Source: a virus | Direction: 5' to 3' (one strand) | Length of the DNA stretch: 64,000 nucleotides | IMG/VR virus record: IMGVR_UViG_3300036823_000120 | Coordinates: 30,583 to 94,582 of that record | Shown: positions 53,561 to 63,286 of the stretch, in pieces | Layout: every line of letters begins with the position of its first letter | How positions within the stretch are numbered: the stretch's first letter is position 1 | Notes under the pieces: model-generated | What the model was told of the DNA's origin: nothing | The model's input: the letters and a program-made list of their open reading frames with translations, nothing else | Database searches by the model: none | Program-made: the position numbers and the translations under genes

Positions 53561-54045
53561 TAGTGTACCTCATTGAGGCAAGCAAACGCCCCGTGATACT
53601 TAATTGCTGCCTCATTGTACGCTAAAGCTGCTTGCTTTTCATCTTCAAAGTTTCCAATGAAGATTTCTTTACGATTTAAGACAATTTTAGCACGAAATTT
53701 GTCTTTAATCCTATCGAAGTAGACTCCTTTGTATTGGCTACTACCAATTACAAGCTTTCTACTATTCATAGAGTTTTGACTGTTAGTCGCAACTCTAAGG
53801 TTTGCTCGTTGACTATCAAGCTTATCGCCATCAATATGATCCACTTTTAAATTTTGATCAAAATTGAGTCTCTTTGCAATAATAAGATGCAATGTTTCTC
53901 TATGTTTTGTAAGAGAATAGATTCTACTACTCTCATATACATAACTATCTTTTGGATTCAAATACCAAGTAGCAAAAAGTAAGAGATCAGAATCTTCATC
54001 ACTTATGAAGAATTCATATCTATTTGTTGTCTTACCAATTTTCAT
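53560..54045 (-). CDS. AP2-HNH homing endonuclease
   Basis: 161 aa. HNH part LKVDHIDGDKLDSQRANLR and AP2 part YKGVYFDRIKDKFRAKIVL, FIGNFEDEKQAALAYNEAA. Sits between portal and terminase genes, overlapping the portal start by one base. Confidence 0.87.
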   Translation of the reverse strand: MKIGKTTNRYEFFISDEDSDLLLFATWYLNPKDSYVYESSRIYSLTKHRETLHLIIAKRLNFDQNLKVDHIDGDKLDSQRANLRVATNSQNSMNSRKLVIGSSQYKGVYFDRIKDKFRAKIVLNRKEIFIGNFEDEKQAALAYNEAAIKYHGAFACLNEVH

Positions 54046-54064
54046 AATCTTATCCTTAATTTAA

Positions 54065-55699
54065 CTAACCAGCAATATCTGTGTTGAGACCTATACCTAA
54101 GCTTAGTGGAAGTGCGATCTCCGCATAGTTGTTTGCATGACTGTAATGATCGGCTAGACTCCCATTAAGATAACGAACGATTGGATTATCATTCTTGTCT
54201 TTCAAAGGAACTCTCATGGAAGCCTTAATTTGAAGCTTGAAATCTTCACGAGTATCTATTGGTAAAGATATAGTTCCACGCTTAAAGCGACCCAAACTTA
54301 AGTCAAGCCAAGAAGTTCTATCAACCTTAATCATTAGATCATTATCATTTGGAGTTAAAGCGCGACTACTTAATCCTGTAACATATTTGCAAAGTCTAAC
54401 ATGACCATAATGTCTGTTTGCAAATTGTAAAGCTTCACGTCCATCAGGTTCAGAATCTACCACACAATATTTAACAAAAAAATCATGCATTAAAGCATCT
54501 AAATCATTAAATCCAGATACTTCACCATGATACAAGTTTCTTGCTTTTGCGTAACTATTTACGTCGTTACCTGCTCGACCATATAGATGCCACTCGTTAA
54601 TAACAACATGTAGAACTTTACCAACATCTACACCCATTGTAATTAAGCCGGTATTTGCGTAATCTATCATACGATGAGAACCAATACATGATTGTATCAT
54701 CTCATCAGTAACTCTTGCACCTTTAGGTGTATGAGTTAATCCCATATTTGAGTTGTAGAATTCTTGTTCTGCAAACTCATTCTTTAAGCTACGAAAATAT
54801 GCAATTGCTTGCACCACTGGATGCAAATGCATTGCATATAACTGATTAATATAAAAGCCACGAACATTATTTCCTGGATGATGACTACGCCACTTTCCAT
54901 CTTTAAGGAAACCTAATTTACTTTCATGTGGAAGTTTTGCTTTGCATTCATAACAAATTAAGTGTGTTTCTTCTTTACGTGGATCATTCTCATTGTCACC
55001 ACAAATGACTAGACTTTCGGGATATTTTAACTCAATCCATTTACTACAAAATGGACACTTAAATTCAAAATGATCTTGTGTTGATTTACTATAATAATCA
55101 TTAATACCGTGGCCAGGAATAGTAGGTGTGCTTATCATCCAATCATATCGTTCAATTTGACCGGATAGACGTTGCAGAGCCAAAGGCACATTATCTTGAT
55201 TCATCTCATCAAGCTCATCAAGTACGATAAGCCCAACTGGAATAGATTTTAATTGTGCTCTACTATTTGAACCACGAATATACATATTAGCATAGCCGGC
55301 ACGCTTATGGCCAACATTTTTTACATCTGAAAATAAGTCCTGGAGATGTGGACTTAAATCCAGAGCTTTATCAAATCGAGCCGCACTAAAGTCAGTCGCA
55401 TCAGGTCGGATGTTAGGGAGAACATATAATACGTCCATTTTCCTAACATCAATAAAATAAAAACAGATATTCATCATAGCTTCGGTATAGCCCATTTGAG
55501 CAGCTTTTTGACCGACATTACTAGAATATCTCGTATCATGCATATCCTTTAGCCAGGGATGATGGTCAAAGTTCCACCGGCCCGGATACGGATGGCTCAT
55601 CATACGGTATTTGCACGCCCATCGGCTTGCGTCCGTCACTGACTTGCGACTGATTCCTAATCTGATTCTCTCCGCTAGCGATTCCGACAATGACTGCAT
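54065..55699 (-). CDS. terL: terminase large subunit (GpA type)
   Basis: 544 aa from the ATG preceded by GGAG (an ATG at 55729 is also possible). YPGRWNFDHHPWL, Walker A-like AAQMGYTE (77-84 counting from 55729), Walker B LIVLDELDEMN, zinc ribbon CPFC...CYEC, nuclease TMGVDVGKVLHVVI. Packages DNA with the portal. Overlaps the small-subunit-like gene by over 130 bases. Confidence 0.9.
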   Translation of the reverse strand: MQSLSESLAERIRLGISRKSVTDASRWACKYRMMSHPYPGRWNFDHHPWLKDMHDTRYSSNVGQKAAQMGYTEAMMNICFYFIDVRKMDVLYVLPNIRPDATDFSAARFDKALDLSPHLQDLFSDVKNVGHKRAGYANMYIRGSNSRAQLKSIPVGLIVLDELDEMNQDNVPLALQRLSGQIERYDWMISTPTIPGHGINDYYSKSTQDHFEFKCPFCSKWIELKYPESLVICGDNENDPRKEETHLICYECKAKLPHESKLGFLKDGKWRSHHPGNNVRGFYINQLYAMHLHPVVQAIAYFRSLKNEFAEQEFYNSNMGLTHTPKGARVTDEMIQSCIGSHRMIDYANTGLITMGVDVGKVLHVVINEWHLYGRAGNDVNSYAKARNLYHGEVSGFNDLDALMHDFFVKYCVVDSEPDGREALQFANRHYGHVRLCKYVTGLSSRALTPNDNDLMIKVDRTSWLDLSLGRFKRGTISLPIDTREDFKLQIKASMRVPLKDKNDNPIVRYLNGSLADHYSHANNYAEIALPLSLGIGLNTDIAG

Positions 55700-56201
55700 A
55701 TAGCTCTTCTCCGGCTGCCAGCAAGTCATCTGGATCTTTGATGTAGTTGCTTATAACATTAACAACTGCATCAGCGATGTTGAAAACTTCTGTTTTACTT
55801 AAAAGCTCTTTATTACGTTCCTCAATTTTTTGACAAGTTTCAACTAGACCTTTTAAGTCTCTTGCAACACTTTGAATCTTGTCTGCAAAAATTGGAAATT
55901 GTATTGGTGTTTTAATTTGATTAATAACACTTTCCATAACCATACGAAGAATACCAATCTCACCACGCAAACTCTTAATATGTGAAGAACCTGCCAATTC
56001 ATCAACTCTATTTTGCCAATCTACTAATTGAAGTCTGTAATCATGTATAGATTTCTTACGGTGAGCTTGTTGTGCATTATTTCCACCGTGCATTTGACAA
56101 TATTCCGAATGTTCAACACGCTTATAAGGGCATTGACCATGTGCGAAAATAGACTGACACTGAAGAGGATCACCTTCTTCAACACGTTCCATCTTAGCCA
56201 T
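55566..56201 (-). CDS. terminase small subunit candidate
   Basis: 211 aa. N-terminal zinc-finger-like CQSIFAHGQCPYKRVEHSEYC with QMHGG, then helical region with coiled coil LVETCQKIEERNKELLSK. This type of gene precedes GpA-type terminases; no HTH was seen, so the function rests on position. Confidence 0.6.
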   Translation of the reverse strand: MAKMERVEEGDPLQCQSIFAHGQCPYKRVEHSEYCQMHGGNNAQQAHRKKSIHDYRLQLVDWQNRVDELAGSSHIKSLRGEIGILRMVMESVINQIKTPIQFPIFADKIQSVARDLKGLVETCQKIEERNKELLSKTEVFNIADAVVNVISNYIKDPDDLLAAGEELYAVIVGIASGENQIRNQSQVSDGRKPMGVQIPYDEPSVSGPVEL

Positions 56202-56235
56202 GATTTTTATCCTTATAAGCGTATTAAGTTAAAAT

Positions 56236-57021
56236 TTACTTTTTCTCAGGAGCAGGAACAGACCCGCCTGGAATGACTGGTTGTGGACTAGGCTTCGGAA
56301 CTTGTGGTGGCACTGTAGTACCAGGAGTTCCACTCACGCCAGGAGCATTAGTTACAGGAGAGCCTGATTGACTGGACGGAGAGCCAGCTATTGGAATCTT
56401 ATTTTCACTATCAGCAGTGTTTGCTTGTAACTGCGGACTCTTACTAGACTGAGGAACACTTGTATGCTTTTCAGGTACATGTCCAGTTGGTTGTTGCATT
56501 TTATCAGATGGTTGACTTTGGGCACCACTTGCCTGACTTTCTGATAACGTTCGACTTGTAGTAAAAGCTCCCGTTCCAGATGGAATGCCAATCTTCCTTT
56601 CTGGAAAAGCACCACCAGTTTCACGAGGTAATGAACGCTTCAGATTTAATCCGAATAATTTCGGATTCTCTTGTTGACTGAGACGTTCAAATAGCTTTTC
56701 CAATACAACTTGTGCAAGTTGTTGTAAAAATGGAACGAGCCAAACTGGAAGTTCACCCTTTAATAGTTCAGGATTAGAGTTTGAAAAATCCAAGAACTTT
56801 TGAACTTCAGGCGGAGCTTGAGCCATTGCATTTGCTATGTGACCTGGAGTATCAGATTGCATAGTATAATGCACATCACCATAAATTTGGAAAAGACCAA
56901 ATCCAACAATGTCATAAGCGCCAAGAGCAGCTTCACCTGTGATACCAGTTCCACCAAAAAGCATCTTTGTTAAAGCAGAAATTCCTTGTTGAGGAAATTC
57001 TGTTGGGAAAGAACCTGCCAT
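56236..57021 (-). CDS. hypothetical protein with Pro/Ser-rich tail
   Basis: Start at ATG 57019-57021 after GGAG; longer frame overlaps the upstream gene. Folded N-terminal half (LTKMLFGGTGITGEAALGAY, FLQQLAQVVLEKLFERL) then a 130-aa low-complexity tail rich in Ser, Gln, Pro, Thr. Function unknown. Confidence 0.6.
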   Translation of the reverse strand: MAGSFPTEFPQQGISALTKMLFGGTGITGEAALGAYDIVGFGLFQIYGDVHYTMQSDTPGHIANAMAQAPPEVQKFLDFSNSNPELLKGELPVWLVPFLQQLAQVVLEKLFERLSQQENPKLFGLNLKRSLPRETGGAFPERKIGIPSGTGAFTTSRTLSESQASGAQSQPSDKMQQPTGHVPEKHTSVPQSSKSPQLQANTADSENKIPIAGSPSSQSGSPVTNAPGVSGTPGTTVPPQVPKPSPQPVIPGGSVPAPEKK

Positions 57022-57034
57022 TTCTGTTCTCCAT

Positions 57035-57649
57035 TTAGTGAATAGATGTGGCGGGTTTTGGACCTTGATACTGGTATCGCCACTCACCAGCATTACAGTT
57101 AGGGCATGTGTGACTACCACCTGGATAGTGTGCCCAAACTTCTCCACAAACACCACACTCATGTTTGTGCATACCAGGCAAAATTGCTATAGCTTGCTTA
57201 TTTTGCTTAGGAACTAATTCTCTTGTTGGATAAATTACTTCTGGTTCTTTTATTATCTGTTTAATGCCAAGTAACTCTTCTTCGATACTTAATCGAGTAA
57301 GACCTTTGCCATACTTTGTAAGAATACGATCTTTCACTTTCTCGTCATTAAGCATTGAAGCATCAAAAACTTCTTGAAGAATTTTACCTTTACCAATTAA
57401 TAAGCCTGCTTTAACTCCAGGAAGTTCTTTAACATAAGTATTACGTTGATTTTTAAGTTTTTCAAAAAGTTCAATATCACTATAACCAACCCAAACGAAA
57501 AGTAATTCATCATCTTTTGTCGTAGCCAAATCCTTACTATAGTTAGCAGTAACACGTAACGTGTGCCACTGAACTATAGTCTCTGGACTTTGAGCATGTA
57601 TCACGTTTGTAAAAACAAATGTCATTATAAGTGATATTAAGCTTTTCAT
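57035..57649 (-). CDS. secreted protein with C-terminal zinc ribbon
   Basis: Sec signal peptide MKSLISLIMTFVFTNVIHAQ after GGAG ribosome binding site. C-terminal HECGVCGEVWAH and HTCPNCNAGEW form a zinc ribbon, unusual for an exported protein; such secreted ribbons occur in planctomycetes. Middle part includes LLIGKGKILQEVF. Function unknown. Confidence 0.62.
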   Translation of the reverse strand: MKSLISLIMTFVFTNVIHAQSPETIVQWHTLRVTANYSKDLATTKDDELLFVWVGYSDIELFEKLKNQRNTYVKELPGVKAGLLIGKGKILQEVFDASMLNDEKVKDRILTKYGKGLTRLSIEEELLGIKQIIKEPEVIYPTRELVPKQNKQAIAILPGMHKHECGVCGEVWAHYPGGSHTCPNCNAGEWRYQYQGPKPATSIH

Positions 57650-57673
57650 ATAGTAACTCCATCGGGGACATTT

Positions 57674-60118
57674 TTATATAACAATTCCAAGTGCAATTGC
57701 TTCAGTAATAGTCCTATTTGATGTAGTCAAACCATCATTATAATTCATTAATAATATTTGATTAAGACCACCATTAAATGTACAATTAGAAAGTAGAATT
57801 GTATCTGTATTTGATGCACCAGTTATAAGCGAAATTAATGAGCCAGTTCCTGTTATAGTACAATTTGTCATCGTAAAATTAAATGTTCCATTTTTAGACC
57901 AAACTGCACCACCTGAAAATCCAAAATTACTGATATCTATTGAGCCACCGACTATATTCAATTCTGCTTGAAGTAATCCAGGACTACCTGTACCATAACC
58001 AGAGTTATATGTCACAGTACAATTAGTAAGTGTTAGATCACCTAAATAAGATGTACTCCAAGGTGTTAGAAACGTACATCCAGTTGCTTTTGAACCATTA
58101 GATGCACCTATTATATATTGACAAATCGAATCGTCGAATGAAAATTCTTCGTCATTGTTAAGCTGTTCATTTACCACTCCACATAAATCACAATTAGTAA
58201 ATATTGTACAGAATGCCGGGAGCGTGCGGCCGGCGAGACTATGCTGATACCACGATTGGATTCCAATGAAAGACGATGCCTCTTGACCAGATGATTGAGC
58301 CGAATGATTAATTACATTGTCGAATACACTGAAAATTCGACATTGCGTATCTGTTATTGCTGTATATGCAACTAATGTAATAGCACCACCACCCGTCCAC
58401 ATTCGTTCATGTGTTGTGTCAAACTCAAACTGAGCACCTGCTATATCGTTACCAACAAGACCACTGCTGTGATAGCATCCTTGCAAATGAATAACGTTAT
58501 CTGCTACAGATAAATTATTAAGTGCAATAGAGCGAACGTATTGTGGTGGAGTTGAGGAGCCGTCTGTATAAATACAGATTGGCCCTGCTTCAATAGTGAG
58601 ATTTTTAACTAGTGTAGTTCCAGCAGCAACTACGCCTGAACCAGTACCATTTGGTCCTTCCAATACAGTTGATACACGACGTATCATACCATCTGAGTTT
58701 GGATCGCTACCACTAAATGTTGAGAAATAGAATCCACTTCCATCCGCATAGCATGCCCCTGGTATTGTATTAAGAGCTGAAATAACCGCGGCTAGATTCG
58801 CTCCAAATTGCGGATTCATTAATCGTGTATTTTCATACCCAATTACGCCGCAATTTGGAATAGCTTCACCTACAAGACCTCCATAAGTCGATCCTAAAAT
58901 CTGCCAGACATTTGGATAACTTCCTGCGTTAGGTTGTGTAAAACTATTACCAATATCTCTCATAATGGTAAGCGACCCGCCGGAAGCACCTCGCAATGTA
59001 ATTCCATAAGCTTGTTCCAACATGATGCGTGAACCACAATATAGATTTGGCTCACGTATCTCGATCACATTTCCAGTTGTATTCCTATTTCCAGCGCGAT
59101 AAGCATCTCGCCATATTATAGCATCATCTCTTGTAGACAATGTAGATAGATCGGCTGATGCTCCCGCGCTATCAACCCAGCCTCTATAGTCGCCCAGGAC
59201 GATTCCACGGCTGAGACCTGTCACAAGATCATCGGCCGTTGGAAAATGTTGCCCTGTTCCAACTCCCCAAATATAGTTATCATTTGCAGGTAAAATAATG
59301 TCATTTGGATATAGACTCGCTGTTTCAATATCCGGACATGAATACAGACTCAAACCTCCAACTGTACCATACCAAGGATCAATTGAAACTATGTCTCCAT
59401 AGACAGCTTGTAAATTCAAATGAACTGGTCGTAAGTCAAAAGCTACAGATAATTGCGTGCCAAGTTGTGTTAGTCCAGTATCATTTAGTAACTTATAATA
59501 TACACGTTCCAAGAAGTTACCACCAATATATTGCCAAGCGAGTTGGAAATATATCCATTGATTTATATTTCCTGCTACAGTTTCACCACTAATACCGACG
59601 CCACTGTCCCATTTAGCTAAAGTAAGACCAGGTAATCCAAATGTTGTTTGCTTTACTGCGAATCCAAATAAAGGAGCAGTTGGATTTATTGAAAATCCAA
59701 TCATTCTTGCTACATTACTATATGCTCCTGCTGTTGTCCCAGCAATTTTAATTGTCCCACACGCCATGCCACATGCTCCGAGAGCAGACGTAGGGACAAT
59801 GTCCTTTGCACCTAAAAATACAGTCCCGCTACCAGGAGTAGGATTTCTAGGTACTCGCATAGACCAGCCTGGTGATTGAAAAGCTGGATCATTTATGTCA
59901 GTTCCAAATCGCGGACCGATCTTGTCGCTATACCCTGCACCTGTAACTGAACTAAAGTTAGATGGCGAATCACTATTGATAGTAGCTGTTGATGCAAATC
60001 CAGCTCGCCAAACTAAAGTTTGACCAGCAGTAGGAGAAGGTACAGATATTGTCTTACCGCTAAGAGATAAGCCCACATTATAAGCAGATTTGTAACCATT
60101 ATTAGCTTTATAAGACAT
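57674..60118 (-). CDS. beta-helix tail fibre/adhesin-like protein
   Basis: 814 aa from ATG at 60118 (TAATG overlap with the gene before). N-terminal beta domain (TLVWRAGFAS), a lectin-like module (KLLNDTGLTQLG, FDLRPVHLNLQ), then right-handed beta-helix repeats near the C-terminus (LTNCTVTYNS, MTNCTITGTG, LSNCTFNGG). Likely tail spike or surface adhesin; carbohydrate binding inferred. Confidence 0.7.
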   Translation of the reverse strand: MSYKANNGYKSAYNVGLSLSGKTISVPSPTAGQTLVWRAGFASTATINSDSPSNFSSVTGAGYSDKIGPRFGTDINDPAFQSPGWSMRVPRNPTPGSGTVFLGAKDIVPTSALGACGMACGTIKIAGTTAGAYSNVARMIGFSINPTAPLFGFAVKQTTFGLPGLTLAKWDSGVGISGETVAGNINQWIYFQLAWQYIGGNFLERVYYKLLNDTGLTQLGTQLSVAFDLRPVHLNLQAVYGDIVSIDPWYGTVGGLSLYSCPDIETASLYPNDIILPANDNYIWGVGTGQHFPTADDLVTGLSRGIVLGDYRGWVDSAGASADLSTLSTRDDAIIWRDAYRAGNRNTTGNVIEIREPNLYCGSRIMLEQAYGITLRGASGGSLTIMRDIGNSFTQPNAGSYPNVWQILGSTYGGLVGEAIPNCGVIGYENTRLMNPQFGANLAAVISALNTIPGACYADGSGFYFSTFSGSDPNSDGMIRRVSTVLEGPNGTGSGVVAAGTTLVKNLTIEAGPICIYTDGSSTPPQYVRSIALNNLSVADNVIHLQGCYHSSGLVGNDIAGAQFEFDTTHERMWTGGGAITLVAYTAITDTQCRIFSVFDNVINHSAQSSGQEASSFIGIQSWYQHSLAGRTLPAFCTIFTNCDLCGVVNEQLNNDEEFSFDDSICQYIIGASNGSKATGCTFLTPWSTSYLGDLTLTNCTVTYNSGYGTGSPGLLQAELNIVGGSIDISNFGFSGGAVWSKNGTFNFTMTNCTITGTGSLISLITGASNTDTILLSNCTFNGGLNQILLMNYNDGLTTSNRTITEAIALGIVI

Positions 60119-60390
60119 TACATGATACCCCAATAAATTATTGGATTATCGGAAATATCAAGAATACTTATATCAGAAGCAAATTCAATTGCTTCACCGC
60201 GAAATTCAATTGACTCACCTGCATTTAAGTAACCATCAGCTTTTCCAGAAGCAACTAAATCCTTCTTTTCAAGTCTAAAAAGCACTTTTGCAGTATCTGC
60301 TGCATCATTAATACGAATTACAAGCTTTGAAAAGCCAAGTTTTATTGCAGGTAATCGTGTTGCAACACCACCACATTGAAATTGTGGCAT
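60118..60390 (-). CDS. hypothetical protein, 90 aa
   Basis: Starts MPQFQCGGVATRLPAIKLGF with GGAG five bases before ATG. Beta-rich; no family recognised. Possibly a small chaperone or accessory for the beta-helix protein that follows. Confidence 0.6.
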   Translation of the reverse strand: MPQFQCGGVATRLPAIKLGFSKLVIRINDAADTAKVLFRLEKKDLVASGKADGYLNAGESIEFRGEAIEFASDISILDISDNPIIYWGIM

Positions 60391-60398
60391 GTCAACTC

Positions 60399-60519
60399 CT
60401 AAATTTGTGGACCACTATTCCACCAAGGTGGGCATGGTACTACTTTAAAAGCAACAAGAATAATATAAATTAAAATTCCACCAAGAATTACCTAAATAAT
60501 CTGAGCAAAACGACCACAT
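60399..60519 (-). pseudogene. broken small membrane-protein ORF
   Basis: A perfect ribosome binding site (GAGGAG, six bases before ATG at 60517-60519) precedes MWSFCS, but that frame ends after 24 codons. A neighbouring frame encodes a convincing hydrophobic helix, VILGGILIYIILVAFKVVPC ending WWNSGPQI, with an internal TAG at 60492-60494. Removing one T in TTTTGC would give MWSFAQII-TAG-VILGG. Reads as a degraded gene, or as sequencing errors. Confidence 0.42.
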
Positions 60520-60522
60520 TGC

Positions 60523-60759
60523 TTACTCCTCAAGGTGATCGGCTATTGTTGACATAATTGAGTCTTTAATTGGGTAGTAACCGTCACCATTTTGTTCTTT
60601 ACGTACCCAATCGCCCACTTCAAGATATACTCGTTGATAATGGGCAGTTGTCACAAAAGCTTTTCCATCTGAGTCAATCTCAACGCCTTCTGGAGCAGTT
60701 AAGTTTGACATAAATTGAAAAGCTTCAAACTTTTCGGGTTTCTTCATGAACCATGCCAT
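60523..60759 (-). CDS. hypothetical protein, 78 aa
   Basis: Starts MAWFMKKPEKFEAFQF at 60759 (upstream TTG in frame is less likely), a pattern common in small phage proteins with a PGDWVRK-type strand (VGDWVRKEQNG). Ends ADHLEE. Function unknown. Confidence 0.58.
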   Translation of the reverse strand: MAWFMKKPEKFEAFQFMSNLTAPEGVEIDSDGKAFVTTAHYQRVYLEVGDWVRKEQNGDGYYPIKDSIMSTIADHLEE

Positions 60760-60955
60760 TTGTTTCAACTTTCCTATAACCGAGTGAGTGGGCTATTTTT
60801 AAAATATCTCTACAAGTTGGTGACTTAGCACCACTATGTATAAATTTGCCCATTGCAAGAATAAAAGCTAATTCCTCGTCCGTATAATTTTGGTAAGTAT
60901 GGTCCATACGTAAATTCCAAAGGCCAGAATTTCCTTTTGTATTACGTTTTGGCAT
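60725..60955 (-). CDS. small DNA-binding-like protein, 76 aa
   Basis: Starts MPKRNTKGNSGLWNL. Contains helices YTDEELAFILAMGKFIHSG and SPTCRDILKIAHSLGYRKV resembling a winged-helix or LexA-type HTH. Overlaps the gene on both sides. Possible regulator. Confidence 0.5.
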   Translation of the reverse strand: MPKRNTKGNSGLWNLRMDHTYQNYTDEELAFILAMGKFIHSGAKSPTCRDILKIAHSLGYRKVETNGMVHEETRKV

Positions 60956-61130
60956 AATTATCTTGTGTTGGTTTCTTTTTACTACCATTACATGTTGGAC
61001 AGACAATAATCTTGTCGTCTAAGCCAATGAATCCATTGCCATTGCAAGTTGGACATTCATCTTTAGGGGGTTGATCGTGTTCACTACTAAGTAATTTCAT
61101 AACAGATGTTTTAACATTATCAATTGACAT
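60942..61130 (-). CDS. DnaJ-type zinc-finger mini-protein, 62 aa
   Basis: Starts MSIDNVKTSVMKLLSS; two CxxCxG motifs (CPTCNGNGF and CPTCNGSKK) form one DnaJ-like zinc finger. Start overlaps the upstream stop as TAATG. Function unknown. Confidence 0.65.
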   Translation of the reverse strand: MSIDNVKTSVMKLLSSEHDQPPKDECPTCNGNGFIGLDDKIIVCPTCNGSKKKPTQDNYAKT

Positions 61131-62122
61131 TAGTGTGCCCAAGTAAGCAAGTTCTGGGCGGGATACCCATTAAAAGCTGACGGACAAAAAGAATCACCTT
61201 GACCAAGCATAGAGTCAACGACTTTTGCGTCAACCCAAAAAGTATTTGATGGTTGTTCTTTATACACTGGACCAGTAGGTGTATTCAATCCCCAATTTTG
61301 ATGACAAAGCAATCCTGGTCGGTCCCAACGAATTGAACTGAACATCATACAGTGATTCCACGTACCACTTGCAGAACAGAAACCCTGATTGTCCCGAGTC
61401 ATGGTGAAACCACGATTACTACAAACTGGAATCACGTATCCACTTTGACAAAGCTTTGCAGCATCAGCAAATGTTGTAACTTTACTAACATTTTTAATAG
61501 TGTGTTGACGAGCAAAGTCTTCAAGATTAGTTGGTAAGCCATTGGCTCCCCAACTCTTGGCACGCTTCGAATCATAAGTTCCACCGAGACCGCGATTGGC
61601 TAGTTCTTGCCACGATATTGTACCAAAGTCTGTAACTGCTTTTGCGGCCCACGCTCCAACCGATCCATCTGACGTACTACCACGTTGACCACCAACTTCT
61701 ACTCGTGATAAGCCATAAATAGCTTCACAACTTGCTTCTTCGAATTCTTCAAGAAGTGTTGACTTACGTTCTTGAACGTCCTTGTTGTCCATTTGCATAG
61801 TCGGACCGAATTCACTCTTTAACTGCATATATATCTGAACTACAGCAGTATAATCAACTCCACGTTTCCAGCCATGTCCGACACAATCACCGATAAGTTG
61901 TGGGCCTGGATATTCATTGCGTCCAGTTACTTGCTTAAAGTAAGTATATGTCAATACTTCTGTCTGTTCATCGCCTTCTGGCACACCTGCATCACCTATC
62001 ATTGGCTTTGGCAATTGTGCGACGATTTTTTCAACTTCATGTGGAGCATCAATCCACCCAAAGTTTTTTGGATCACTTGGATTCTGCTCAAGATACGTTT
62101 TCGGATGCATATTTTGAATCAT
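61130..62122 (-). CDS. papain-like (C1-type) cysteine peptidase
   Basis: 330 aa. Catalytic Cys in LIGDCVGHGWKRG, His in TWNHCMMFSSIRW and Asn in HQNWGLN, in the papain order. No signal peptide. Could be a virion protease or an enzyme acting on the host envelope or defence. Confidence 0.7.
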   Translation of the reverse strand: MIQNMHPKTYLEQNPSDPKNFGWIDAPHEVEKIVAQLPKPMIGDAGVPEGDEQTEVLTYTYFKQVTGRNEYPGPQLIGDCVGHGWKRGVDYTAVVQIYMQLKSEFGPTMQMDNKDVQERKSTLLEEFEEASCEAIYGLSRVEVGGQRGSTSDGSVGAWAAKAVTDFGTISWQELANRGLGGTYDSKRAKSWGANGLPTNLEDFARQHTIKNVSKVTTFADAAKLCQSGYVIPVCSNRGFTMTRDNQGFCSASGTWNHCMMFSSIRWDRPGLLCHQNWGLNTPTGPVYKEQPSNTFWVDAKVVDSMLGQGDSFCPSAFNGYPAQNLLTWAH

Positions 62123-62442
62123 TTTAAGCTCTTAAGTTTGTTAATGACATCCATTAAAGATATTTGTTTGACTTCACTGCCTATTGCCACTTGAATAATT
62201 GGTCCATCTCTTTTAGAGAATAAAATTGCCAAATCACATATCATATTGGCATCTCTATAGAAACCTAAATACCAATCGCCTTTTTGTGGACCACCCACTT
62301 TATCTTTAATTAGACAGATGGTTGGCTTTGTATGATCATCTGTTTTGACTTCTAACCAAATACCTTTGTCACAACCAAATTGATTTGCATCAACAGATGT
62401 TACTTCTGCAATAAGCTTACCATTCTTGTCAACAAGTTCCAT
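62119..62442 (-). CDS. hypothetical protein, 107 aa
   Basis: Soluble protein starting MELVDKNGKLIAEVTSVDA; beta-rich first half and a short helical C-terminus. Four-base overlap with the peptidase gene. No family recognised. Confidence 0.58.
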   Translation of the reverse strand: MELVDKNGKLIAEVTSVDANQFGCDKGIWLEVKTDDHTKPTICLIKDKVGGPQKGDWYLGFYRDANMICDLAILFSKRDGPIIQVAIGSEVKQISLMDVINKLKSLK

Positions 62443-62451
62443 AGGAACCTC

Positions 62452-63192
62452 TTATTGTCTATTTTTCTGAATATATTTCAAAGAAGCAATAATATCTTTC
62501 AAACCACTACTCAAAATTGCCTTATCATATTTTGTAAAGTTTTGTCCAGTTCTTTCGACAAGAATCTTAGCAATTTCATCACGAAGTGGACGTAATATTG
62601 TTGAATCTGACTTATCATTTGTTTTCAATGTATCAGCAGTTGAACTTACAAGTACGTCCCATGCCTGCTTATAAGTAGTATAACTACCTGCGTCATTTGC
62701 TTTATCAATTGTCTCAAATACAGAAATATACTTTGGCAAATTTACAGAACTTGGTTGAACCATATAAATTGGATCTAAACGGTCAACAAGAGCAGGCTTT
62801 TGTTCTGGTGTTGGTGTTGGTGTTGGTGTTGGTGTTGGTGTTGGTGTTGGTGTTGGCACTTTAGTTCCATGAATCAAAATTCCATGTGTCGCCGTATAAG
62901 TTTTGTCACCATTATTAATTGCAGCGAAAAAGTAATAAGTTACATCTTGTTCAGTTTTCTTAGGACTGAACAGTATAAGCACCTGATCACTTACATTCTT
63001 AACGGCTTCCCAATTTGTGTTCTCTGGAACACAAAGAACTTTCAAATCTTTACCGTCCGATTGAGTGATTTTTATCCTAAGAAAATCACCTGAATTTCCC
63101 TGTGAATCACCATCGAGCTTCACCTGTGCATCTGCTCCATAGCAGATGAAAAGCATAATAATCAAACTGAGAACACATTTTTTGAAAAGCAT
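62452..63192 (-). CDS. secreted protein with Pro-Thr linker
   Basis: 246 aa from ATG at 63192 (upstream TTG frame less likely). Sec signal (MLFKKCVLSLIIMLFICYG). N-terminal beta domain, a (PT)9 linker, then a helical C-terminal domain. First gene of the leftward run from the right end. Possibly surface- or periplasm-directed. Confidence 0.62.
   Translation of the reverse strand: MLFKKCVLSLIIMLFICYGADAQVKLDGDSQGNSGDFLRIKITQSDGKDLKVLCVPENTNWEAVKNVSDQVLILFSPKKTEQDVTYYFFAAINNGDKTYTATHGILIHGTKVPTPTPTPTPTPTPTPTPEQKPALVDRLDPIYMVQPSSVNLPKYISVFETIDKANDAGSYTTYKQAWDVLVSSTADTLKTNDKSDSTILRPLRDEIAKILVERTGQNFTKYDKAILSSGLKDIIASLKYIQKNRQ
62809..62858. repeat. GGTGTT hexanucleotide tandem repeat
   Basis: Eight or so copies of GGTGTT (minus strand AACACC) encode the Pro-Thr linker of the secreted protein. 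Slippage-prone, so linker length may vary between isolates. Confidence 0.8.
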
Positions 63193-63252
63193 TACAAACT
63201 CACTTTTTGTACAACAGTTGTTCAAAAGTCAGCACGCACCACTCCCTATAGG

Positions 63253-63286
63253 TATAACCGCAGTTACGGCCAAAAATCCCAAAATA
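63253..63286 (+). repeat. third copy of the inverted-repeat arm
   Basis: 34 bp identical or nearly so to the left arm at 25619-25652 (TATAACCGCAGTTACGG then CCAAAAATCCCAAAATA). Only one arm is present here; no partner or GC-rich core follows. Confidence 0.75.
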
